DNA of 12,081 nt. Source: Chloroflexota bacterium (GTDB taxonomy: Bacteria; Chloroflexota; Dormibacteria; CF-121). The translations under genes and the position numbers were made by a program. Each line of letters begins with the position of its first letter. Positions within the stretch are counted from its first letter, which is position 1. Of the stretch, positions 6,149-12,081 are shown in pieces. Location: positions 1 through 12,081 of the forward strand of contig VBEQ01000048.1 in NCBI GenBank assembly GCA_005881235.1, given 5' to 3'. The notes beneath the pieces were generated by a model. That model was not told the DNA's origin. It saw only the letters and a list, made by a program, of their open reading frames with translations, and did not search any database.

Positions 6149-6897
6149 GGCGGCATGGTAGCGACCGCGAGCACCCGAAGGCTCTCGGGCGCGACCGGCT
6201 CGCCGCTCCAGTCGCCGTAGAGATCGACCCGCCCGAATCCGGCGGCTCGCAGCAGCTCGTCGACGTCGCGTCGGGCATAGAGGCGGAGGGCATGGAGACT
6301 CACGTCCTCCTCGTTCGGCCTGGTCACTGTTCGTTCGACGACCATCCGCCGCGCGGGGCGATCGAGCGAGCGGCGCTCAACAACCGACGCCTGGCCAACC
6401 GTAAACCATTCCTGCTCCTGGAACCGGGTCATGACGCGCTCGCCGTTGATCACCTCGAGGACAAAGCGACCTCCCGGCACCAGCATGCTGGCCGCAGCCC
6501 GGACCACCTTGCGGTCGTCCGCCTCATCGGCGAAGTAGCCGAGGCTCGTGAACAGGTTGAGCACGACGTCGAACGTCTCACCCGCAATCGGCCAGCGCAT
6601 GTCCGCCGAGAGCCATCGAACTCGGACGCCACTCGCCCGCCCCCGTTCCGCCGCCACCGCGAGGAGGTAGGGCGAAAGGTCGGCCCCGGTGACGTCGTAG
6701 CCGCGGCGGGCGAGCTCGATCGCATGCCGGCCCTGGCCGCACGGCAGATCGAGAATGCGCTGCGGCGGCCGAAGCGCCAGCAGGGCTTCGAGCCGATCGA
6801 TCTCGACCGGCGTGCGTTCGGCCAGATACTCGTCGTAGAGGGCCAGGTAGCCGGGCCCGAACCAGCTCCGCCACCACTCTGAATCCGGCTGCTCCAT
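6145..6897 (-). CDS. Class I SAM-dependent methyltransferase
   Basis: A 250-residue Rossmann-fold methyltransferase with motif I ILDLPCGQG (48-56), an acidic residue after beta-2 in VTGADLSPYLL (D73), SADMRWPIAGETFDVVLN (motif II, about 98-114) and NLFTSLGYF (114-122). The NLFTSLGYF and LPCGQGRH blocks are typical of a TehB/Methyltransf_25-like group of small-molecule enzymes. The second half (about 145-250) is a beta-rich region followed by a D-V-D-E-L-L-R-A-A-G-F helix, common in such proteins. The substrate is not predictable from sequence. ATG at 6897 lies 3 nt from the TTATATATAA palindrome, so its mRNA may be leaderless. It is divergent from soxB, which hints at shared regulation but does not show a link in methyl-group metabolism. 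Confidence 0.87.
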   Translation of the reverse strand: MEQPDSEWWRSWFGPGYLALYDEYLAERTPVEIDRLEALLALRPPQRILDLPCGQGRHAIELARRGYDVTGADLSPYLLAVAAERGRASGVRVRWLSADMRWPIAGETFDVVLNLFTSLGYFADEADDRKVVRAAASMLVPGGRFVLEVINGERVMTRFQEQEWFTVGQASVVERRSLDRPARRMVVERTVTRPNEEDVSLHALRLYARRDVDELLRAAGFGRVDLYGDWSGEPVAPESLRVLAVATMPP

Positions 6898-6925
6898 ACC
6901 TTATATATAAGGGCCAGCAACGAGC
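6898..6925. promoter_or_regulatory. Divergent promoter region of soxBDAG and the methyltransferase
   Basis: The 28-bp gap holds TTATATATAA (6901-6910), a perfect 10-bp palindrome of A/T only. Either strand offers a -10-like hexamer (TATATA or TATAAG). Minus-strand initiation about 7 nt on would fall at or next to the methyltransferase ATG. Plus-strand initiation near 6914-6918 would leave a leader of about 8-12 nt for soxB, which lacks a clear Shine-Dalgarno. I see no good -35 on either side. Confidence 0.55.
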
Positions 6926-8140
6926 ATGGCCGAACCGCATCCGCATCCCGATCATCTCTGGCGCAACCCGGAGCCGAGGCGTTCGTACGAGGTCGTCATC
7001 GTCGGCGCCGGCGGCCATGGTCTGGCCACGGCGTATTACCTGGCGAAGAACCACGGCATCACCGATGTCGCCGTGCTCGAGCGAGGCTGGTTGGCAGGCG
7101 GCAACATGGCCCGCAACACGACCGTCATTCGCTCGAACTACCTCTGGGATGAGAGCGCCGCGATCTACGAACACTCGCTCAAGCTCTGGGAACATCTAGC
7201 CGAGGAGCTCGAGTACGACATCCTCTTCAGCCAGCGCGGTGTCCTCAGCCTGGTGCACAGCCAGGGCGACCGGCGGGAAGGGATGCGGCGCGTCAACGCG
7301 AACCGGCTGAGCGGGATCGACGCTGAATGGCTCACGCCCGCCGAGGTCAAAGCCTTTTGCCCGATCGTCAACATCTCACCGGACGTGCGCTACCCCGTGA
7401 TCGGCGGCACCCTGCAGCGACGGGGTGGCATCGCCAAGCACGATTACGTCGCCTGGGCGTTCGCGCGGAAGGCGGACGAGATGGGCGTCGACCTCATCCA
7501 GAACTGTGAGGTCTCCGGCTTCGATCTCGATGGCGGTCGCGTTCGCGGTGTGCACACGAACCGGGGATTGATCGCCGCGAACAAGGTCGCCCTCTGCGCG
7601 GCGGGTCATTCAACCGTGCTGGCCGACATGGTCGGCCTCGACCTGCCGATCCAGAGTCATCCCCTCCAGGCCCTCGTATCGGAGTTGCTAGAGCCCGTCC
7701 TCAACTGCGTTGTCATGTCGAACGCGGTCCACGTCTACGTCAGCCAGGCGCACAAAGGCGAGCTGGTCATGGGAGCCGGCATGGATCCATACAACTCGTA
7801 CGCGCAGCGCGGTTCCCCTCATGTGATCGAGGACCAGCTGGCAGCTGCCTGTGAGCTGTTCCCGATTTTCAGCCGCGCCCATGTGCTGCGGACTTGGGCC
7901 GGCATCGTCGACGTCGCCCCGGACGCCTCGCCCATCCTTGGCCTGACGCCGATCGAGAATCTCTTCATCAACTGTGGCTGGGGCACGGGTGGGTTCAAAG
8001 CGACACCCGGAGCCGGGTGGGTCTACGCGCACACCATCGCGCACGGCGAACCGCATCCGCTGAGCGAGCCCTACGCGCTGGAGCGGTTCACCACCGGCGC
8101 TCTGATCGACGAGCACGGCGCCGCAGGAGTGACGCACTGA
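6926..8140 (+). CDS. soxB: Sarcosine oxidase subunit beta
   Basis: SoxB is the catalytic flavoprotein subunit of heterotetrameric sarcosine oxidase. It oxidises sarcosine at its FAD and passes electrons to FMN at the alpha-beta interface. The 404 residues match the family length. The FAD-binding GxGxxG is VIVGAGGHG (G27, G29, G32), with E52 at the end of beta-2 (VLERGW). The family block GGNMARNTTVIRSNYLWDES is intact (about 58-77). H172 in GGIAKHDYVAW aligns with the His that carries covalent FMN in characterised enzymes. The C-terminal DASPILG and WGTGGFKATPG blocks complete the DAO-type FAD domain. ATG start; the stop overlaps the soxD start by one base (TGATG). It is the first gene of soxBDAG. 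Confidence 0.97.
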   Translation: MAEPHPHPDHLWRNPEPRRSYEVVIVGAGGHGLATAYYLAKNHGITDVAVLERGWLAGGNMARNTTVIRSNYLWDESAAIYEHSLKLWEHLAEELEYDILFSQRGVLSLVHSQGDRREGMRRVNANRLSGIDAEWLTPAEVKAFCPIVNISPDVRYPVIGGTLQRRGGIAKHDYVAWAFARKADEMGVDLIQNCEVSGFDLDGGRVRGVHTNRGLIAANKVALCAAGHSTVLADMVGLDLPIQSHPLQALVSELLEPVLNCVVMSNAVHVYVSQAHKGELVMGAGMDPYNSYAQRGSPHVIEDQLAAACELFPIFSRAHVLRTWAGIVDVAPDASPILGLTPIENLFINCGWGTGGFKATPGAGWVYAHTIAHGEPHPLSEPYALERFTTGALIDEHGAAGVTH

Positions 8141-8382
8141 TGCTGATTCCCTGCCCTTGGTGCGGCGACCGCGAGGACATCGAGTTCAAATACGGCGGCT
8201 CGGCGGATGTGGCCTATCCGAGAGACGCGGACGCCGTCGACGACGCGACCTGGGCACGGTTTGTCTTCTTCCGGCCAAATCCCAAAGGCCAGATGACCGA
8301 GCGCTGGGTGCATACCGCCGGCTGTCGGCGCTGGTTCACTCTGGTTCGCGACACCGTGACACACCAAATCACAACGGCATGA
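8140..8382 (+). CDS. soxD: Sarcosine oxidase subunit delta
   Basis: SoxD is the small zinc-binding subunit of heterotetrameric sarcosine oxidase. The 80-residue product has the four expected ligands: C5 and C8 in IPCPWCGDRE, and H58 and C62 in WVHTAGCRRWF. Other family features are FKYGGSADVAYP, the W-A-R-FVFFRPNPKG block and QMTERWVH. The ATG at 8140 follows AGGAG (8125-8129) at 10 nt spacing and overlaps the soxB stop by one base. Its stop overlaps the soxA start as ATGA. The overlaps on both sides suggest coupled translation in a fixed subunit ratio. Confidence 0.97.
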   Translation: MLIPCPWCGDREDIEFKYGGSADVAYPRDADAVDDATWARFVFFRPNPKGQMTERWVHTAGCRRWFTLVRDTVTHQITTA

Positions 8383-11018
8383 GCCGCCTCGCCTCGGGCG
8401 GCCGCATCGATCGAACGCGTCCGATCCAATTCAGTTTCAATGGCACGCCGTACCGCGGCTACGAAGGCGACAACCTGGCATCGGCGCTGCTGGCGAATGA
8501 CGTCCGCGTCGTGGCAAACAGCGTCACCTACGGACGTCCGCGTGGTGTCTTTTCCGCCGGCGTCGAGGAACCGAACGCGCTCGTGCAGGTAGGCAACGAC
8601 ACCATGCTTCGCGCGACGCAGGTCGGCCTCGTCGACGGGCTCGAGGCGATCGGCCTGAACGGCCGCGGCCGCCTCAGCTTGGAGCCGGATGGCCATCGGT
8701 ACGACAAGGTCTACGCACACTGCGAAGTGCTGGTGATCGGCGGGGGCCGTGCCGGAATCACCGCAGCACTCGAAGCGGGTCAAACCGGCGACCGGGTGAT
8801 CCTGGTCGATGAGCAGGCCGAGTTCGGCGGCCGGCTGTTGGGCGCCGGCTGGAACGACTGGCTCGAGACCAGTCTCGGCGCGCTCCGTTCGCCACCCGAT
8901 GTGCGCCTGCTCACCCGCGCGACCGCCTTCGGCCATTACGACCAGAACCTGGTGTTGATCGCGCAGCGACTGCCGAACGGCGGCCGCCTGTGGCAGGCGC
9001 GGGCGAAGCGCGTCGTGCTCGCGACCGGGGCCCATGAGCGGCCACTGATTTTCGCCAACAACGACCGCCCAGGCATCATGCTCGCCGGCGCGGCACGCGC
9101 CTATGTCAATCGATATGGCGTCGCGCCGGGCAAGCGCGCCGTCATCTTCACGAACAATGACAGCACCGACGCCCTGGCCGGGGACCTGAAGCGAGCCGGC
9201 ATCAGCGTCGAGGCGATCGTCGACGTCCGCGCGGGAGAAGCCGTCCTCGACACATTTCCCTCCCCCGCTGGCGGGGGAGGGCAGGGTGGGGGCCTCGGCG
9301 GCGTCACCATCGCCCCGCTCACCGGAGGCGGTTCACGCCGCGAGGTCGAGTGCGATCTCCTTTGCGTTTCTGGTGGCTTCAACCCGACCCTGCACCTCTT
9401 CAGCCAGGCGCAAGGCCGCCTTCGGTACGACCAGGCCCTTGCGTGTTTCGTCCCTGACGCGGCGCCGCCGAACGTCGAGGTCGTGGGCGCAGCAGCCGGT
9501 GACCTGGGCGGGCGCGGCCAGGGCACGATCATGCCGTACTGGGTCGTCCCCAGCGATGGGCAGGATTGGTCGACGCATTTCGTCGACCTGGAGCGCGACG
9601 TCACGGTGGCCGACGTGCGCCGCGCCCTTAGTACCGGCATGCGCTCCGTCGAACACGTCAAGCGGTTCACAACGATCGGCACCGGCAGCGACCAGGGCAA
9701 GACGGCCGGCATCAACGAAACGGCCATCATCGCGACCCAACTGGGCCAGCCGGTTGGCGCCGTCGGAGTGACGACGTTTCGCCCACCGTATGTGCCGGTT
9801 TCGTTTGGCCTGATGGCCGGCCGAAATCGCGGCGATCTGTTCGAGCCGATTCGCCTGACCGCCATGCATCCCTGGCACGTTGCGCACGGAGCCGTCTTCG
9901 AGAACGTCGGCCAGTGGAAGCGGCCCTGGTACTTCCCCCGACACGACGAGGATATTGAGACCGCGGTGCTGCGCGAGTGCCGGGCGGCGCGAGAAGGCGT
10001 CGCGGTGATGGACGCGTCGACCCTGGGAAAGATCGACATCCAGGGACCGGATGCCGTCGAGTTCCTCAATCGGATGTACACGAACGCGTTCGACACGCTG
10101 AAGATCGGCTCCTGCCGCTACGGCCTGATGTGCAAGGTGGATGGCATGGTCTTCGACGACGGCGTGGTGATGCATCTCGGCCCCGACCATTGGTTGGCCA
10201 CCACGACGACCGGCGGCGCCGCCGCCGTGCTCGAGTGGATGGAGGAATGGCTGCAGACCGAGTGGACCGACCTTCGCGTGCGCCTCACCTCCGTCACCGA
10301 CCACTGGGCCGACGTGGCCGTGGTGGGTCCGCGTTCGCGCGACGTCGTCCGCGGCCTGTTCCCCAAGCTTCCGCTGGACCCCGAGAGCTTCCCTTTCATG
10401 GCCATTCGCGAGAGCGAGACGGCGGGCATTCCCGTGCGCCTTCACCGGATTACGTTCTCCGGCGAGCTTGCCTACGAGCTCTGGACGCAAAGTTGGTATG
10501 GCCTGGCGCTGTGGGAAGCCGTGATGGCGGCTGGCGAGCCGTTTGCGATCACGCCCTACGGCACCGAAGCGATGCACGTGCTGCGAGCCGAGAAGGGCTA
10601 CATCATCTGTGGCCAGGAGACCGATGGGACGGTCACTCCGCAGGACCTGGGAATGAGCTGGATCCTCTCGAAGAAGAAGGCCTTCATCGGTCGACGCTCC
10701 CATCGCCGAAGGGATACGGCGCGGCCGGACCGGAAACAGCTGGTTGGGCTGCTTCCGGTCGAGCGGGACCAGCTTCTACCGGAAGGTGCCCAGCTCGTCG
10801 TAGAGCCCGACGGAACCATTCCGACGAAGATGATCGGCCACGTGACGTCGAGCTACCGCAGCGCGACGCTCGACCGGACATTTGCTCTGGCCATGCTGCA
10901 GAGTGGGCGCGAGCGACTTGGCGCCATGGTCTACGCGCCGCTCAACGGGCACGTCGTCTCGGCGACGGTGACCGAGCCGATCTTCTACGACAAGGAGAAC
11001 GTCCGTCGTGATAGCTGA
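8379..11018 (+). CDS. soxA: Sarcosine oxidase subunit alpha
   Basis: SoxA carries the NAD site and the tetrahydrofolate-binding domain where the oxidised one-carbon unit becomes 5,10-methylene-THF. Domains in order are a Fer2_4-like N-terminal domain without cluster cysteines (about 10-80; RIDRTRPIQFSFNG, YRGYEGDNLASALL), a pyridine-nucleotide/flavoprotein domain with VIGGGRAG (119-126) and ATGAHERPLIF (about 215-225), and a GCV_T/aminomethyltransferase domain (about 490-879; MHPWHVAHGAVFENVGQW, YGTEAMHVLRAEKGYIICGQ). The length of 879 is some 80-100 residues below classic SoxA. The loss is mostly in the linker after the first domain (about 81-112). Residues 293-305 are encoded by a palindromic repeat. 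The ATG at 8379 overlaps the soxD stop by 4 nt; the stop overlaps soxG by 11 nt. The subunit identity is certain. Confidence 0.96.
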   Translation: MSRLASGGRIDRTRPIQFSFNGTPYRGYEGDNLASALLANDVRVVANSVTYGRPRGVFSAGVEEPNALVQVGNDTMLRATQVGLVDGLEAIGLNGRGRLSLEPDGHRYDKVYAHCEVLVIGGGRAGITAALEAGQTGDRVILVDEQAEFGGRLLGAGWNDWLETSLGALRSPPDVRLLTRATAFGHYDQNLVLIAQRLPNGGRLWQARAKRVVLATGAHERPLIFANNDRPGIMLAGAARAYVNRYGVAPGKRAVIFTNNDSTDALAGDLKRAGISVEAIVDVRAGEAVLDTFPSPAGGGGQGGGLGGVTIAPLTGGGSRREVECDLLCVSGGFNPTLHLFSQAQGRLRYDQALACFVPDAAPPNVEVVGAAAGDLGGRGQGTIMPYWVVPSDGQDWSTHFVDLERDVTVADVRRALSTGMRSVEHVKRFTTIGTGSDQGKTAGINETAIIATQLGQPVGAVGVTTFRPPYVPVSFGLMAGRNRGDLFEPIRLTAMHPWHVAHGAVFENVGQWKRPWYFPRHDEDIETAVLRECRAAREGVAVMDASTLGKIDIQGPDAVEFLNRMYTNAFDTLKIGSCRYGLMCKVDGMVFDDGVVMHLGPDHWLATTTTGGAAAVLEWMEEWLQTEWTDLRVRLTSVTDHWADVAVVGPRSRDVVRGLFPKLPLDPESFPFMAIRESETAGIPVRLHRITFSGELAYELWTQSWYGLALWEAVMAAGEPFAITPYGTEAMHVLRAEKGYIICGQETDGTVTPQDLGMSWILSKKKAFIGRRSHRRRDTARPDRKQLVGLLPVERDQLLPEGAQLVVEPDGTIPTKMIGHVTSSYRSATLDRTFALAMLQSGRERLGAMVYAPLNGHVVSATVTEPIFYDKENVRRDS
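9255..9292 (+). repeat. GC-rich palindromic repeat-like element inside soxA
   Basis: A perfect 11-bp inverted repeat (CCCTCCCCCGC at 9258-9268, GCGGGGGAGGG at 9271-9281) with a TG loop is followed by the G-rich half-repeat CAGGGTGGGGG (9282-9292). This layout resembles the dispersed palindromic elements that many high-GC bacteria carry between genes, whose hallmark is CCCTCxCCCGC...GCGGGxGAGGG plus a trailing GGGTGxGGG. Here it is read in frame in soxA as residues 293-305 (FPSPAGGGGQGGG). It is the only copy in the window, so calling it a genome-wide repeat is an inference. Confidence 0.7.
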
Positions 11019-11592
11019 GGCGGTTCGCCGTAGCCCGCTTGCTGATTACACGGACCGGTTCGCGGCCCTATCGACGGCGACAGACGGCGCGCTCTCCATC
11101 CGCGAGCTTCCGTTTGTCTCCCAGGTAGATCTCCGCGCTGACCCCAAAGACTCCGACCTCATGCAAAGGCTCGCCACAGCGATTGGCTTCGCGTTGCCGA
11201 TCGTTCCGAACACGGTGACTTCCCGAGAGGACCGCCGAGCCCTGTGGTTGGCGCCCGATGAGTGGCTTGTCGTTGGTCCGGACGGTCAGCAGGGTGCCAT
11301 CGAGCGGGAACTGCGGAATGGTCTTAACAGCGCCTTCGGCTCGATCGTCGACGTCTCGGCGAATCGCACGGTGATCGAGATTCGCGGCGGGAAGGCGCGC
11401 GACCTATTGGCGCACTGTGTCCCAATCGACCTCGATGCCCGCGTGTTCAGCGCTGGTCGCTGCGCCCAAACACTGCTGGTGAAGGCACATGTCATCATCG
11501 AGTGCCGCGACGAGTCGGGTTTGATCCTCTACGTCCGCGCCTCGCTTGCCACCTACGCTGCGGACTGGCTCCTCGACGCCCTCACGGAGTAG
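11008..11592 (+). CDS. soxG: Sarcosine oxidase subunit gamma
   Basis: SoxG is the small gamma subunit of heterotetrameric sarcosine oxidase. It has a GcvT-like C-terminal fold and packs against the alpha subunit. The 194-residue product has normal family length. Recognisable stretches are SIRELPFVSQVDLRADP (N-terminal strand), RRALWLAPDEWLVVGP (about 76-91), SIVDVSANRTVIEIRGGKAR (about 112-131) and LLAHCVPIDLDARVFSAGRC (about 133-152). The W-L-x-P-D-E-W-L motif is the clearest signature. The start is GTG at 11008, preceded by AAGGAG (10992-10997) at 10 nt, and it overlaps the end of soxA by 11 nt. It is the last sox gene, in the usual B-D-A-G order. Confidence 0.95.
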   Translation: MIAEAVRRSPLADYTDRFAALSTATDGALSIRELPFVSQVDLRADPKDSDLMQRLATAIGFALPIVPNTVTSREDRRALWLAPDEWLVVGPDGQQGAIERELRNGLNSAFGSIVDVSANRTVIEIRGGKARDLLAHCVPIDLDARVFSAGRCAQTLLVKAHVIIECRDESGLILYVRASLATYAADWLLDALTE

Positions 11593-11601
11593 CCTGTCCC
11601 C

Positions 11602-12081
11602 GTGCCTGACACTGCCGTCAATCTGCTAGCCAAGCACTACGCGGTTGCTCACGGCCGCGTCGTCGAGTCGGCCGAACGGACCGAGGACAGCCAATTCGCG
11701 AAATCCATGGGCACCCGGGTGCACAGTGTCGCCTGGCAGGTCTGGCACATCGCGCGCTGGGATGACCGCTTCGCTGAGATCATGATCGACAAGACGCCGG
11801 ACCTGGGTGGCCGGTTCGGATCACCCGGACAGATTTGGGCGAGGGAATCGCTGGCGAAACAATGGGGCTTACCGGTCGGGCAAATGGGCCGACGCGACAC
11901 CGGGACGGGAATGGACGATGAGCCCGCGGATGCTCTTCGTCTTCCGGGTAAAGCCGTGGTTCTCGACTACGTCCAACGGGTCTTCGCGCATCTGCAGGCC
12001 GTCCTGAAAGCCATGCCTGACGCCAGCTTGTTCGCGGTCATGGCGGACGATCCCGACGGCGACAGCTACGCCGACAACATC
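11602..12081 (+). CDS. DinB-superfamily protein, C-terminus cut by window edge
   Basis: 160 codons run in frame from a GTG at 11602 to the window edge. The N-terminal helix (NLLAKHYAVAHGRVVESAER) followed by HSVAWQVWHIARWDDRFAEI (41-60) is the signature of the DinB-like four-helix bundle, and H49 is the likely first metal-binding His. A second helix pair around VVLDYVQRVFAHLQAVLKAM (119-138) fits the same fold. DinB-like proteins include thiol-dependent transferases and stress proteins, but most are uncharacterised. It starts 9 nt after soxG, with GGAG (11586-11589) 12 nt upstream, so it is probably read from the sox transcript. The remaining metal ligands may lie beyond the edge. Confidence 0.8.
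   Translation, partial: MPDTAVNLLAKHYAVAHGRVVESAERTEDSQFAKSMGTRVHSVAWQVWHIARWDDRFAEIMIDKTPDLGGRFGSPGQIWARESLAKQWGLPVGQMGRRDTGTGMDDEPADALRLPGKAVVLDYVQRVFAHLQAVLKAMPDASLFAVMADDPDGDSYADNI

Noticed and set aside
7894..8139. Upstream in-frame extension of soxD into soxB
   Set aside because: It is out of frame with soxB coding sequence and adds residues unlike SoxD, whereas ATG 8140 has AGGAG at proper spacing and yields the normal 80-residue length.
8157..8378. N-terminal extension of the soxA frame back to 8157
   Set aside because: The extra 74 residues overlap soxD entirely, lack family similarity, and the ATG at 8379 gives the typical ATGA overlap and the known SoxA N-terminus.
9333..10703. 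456-codon open frame on the minus strand across soxA
   Set aside because: It is antisense to the well-supported soxA. Its translation is low-complexity, rich in His, Arg and Ala, without motifs, as expected for a shadow frame in high-GC coding DNA.
1..12081. CRISPR array, tRNA or rRNA gene, insertion sequence
   Set aside because: I saw no regularly spaced direct repeats, no cloverleaf-like tRNA segment with T-arm consensus, no rRNA-like stretch and no transposase motif.

Overview
The window is a GC-rich bacterial segment (about two-thirds G+C by eye) with tightly packed genes, many GTG and TTG starts, and frequent 1-20 nt overlaps. The gene content suggests a free-living, probably soil, high-GC lineage such as Chloroflexota or Dormibacterota. 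The presence of ribosomal protein bS21 argues against most Actinomycetota. This taxonomic guess is an inference and no marker settles it.

Layout. Positions 1-4241 hold a housekeeping block, mostly on the minus strand. Read in transcription order it is rpsU (bS21), a PgpH-type 7TM-HD c-di-AMP phosphodiesterase, then (after an 84-codon plus-strand membrane ORF) a three-TM membrane protein, ybeY, dgkA and a SnoaL-like protein cut by the left edge. This is a version of the widespread rpsU / pgpH (yqfF) / ybeY / dgkA neighbourhood, without phoH and era. A clear sigma70-type promoter (TTGACG, 18 bp, TATACT) precedes rpsU and supports a TTG start for it. Divergent from rpsU is an unrecognised membrane-anchored or exported protein. 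It has a strong Shine-Dalgarno and is followed by an intrinsic terminator.

Positions 5112-6897 hold two class I SAM-dependent methyltransferases facing each other, with a PLDc_N-like two-TM micro-protein between them. The second methyltransferase is divergent from the sox operon across 28 bp that contain the perfect palindrome TTATATATAA.

Positions 6926-11592 are a complete heterotetrameric sarcosine oxidase operon, soxB-soxD-soxA-soxG, with overlapping genes. The enzyme demethylates sarcosine to glycine, passes the one-carbon unit to tetrahydrofolate and makes H2O2. The usual partner glyA is not in the window. A DinB-superfamily gene follows 9 nt after soxG and runs off the right edge.

The most notable oddity is a GC-rich palindromic repeat-like element (9255-9292) lying in frame inside soxA, where it encodes a Gly-rich insert in the middle flavoprotein domain. 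Other items are a short SoxA linker, a His-to-Gln change in the HD-domain HHGT motif of PgpH, a nested hairpin upstream of rpsU, and the uncharacterised beta-rich exported protein. I found no convincing new defence or mobile system, and no CRISPR array, tRNA or rRNA.
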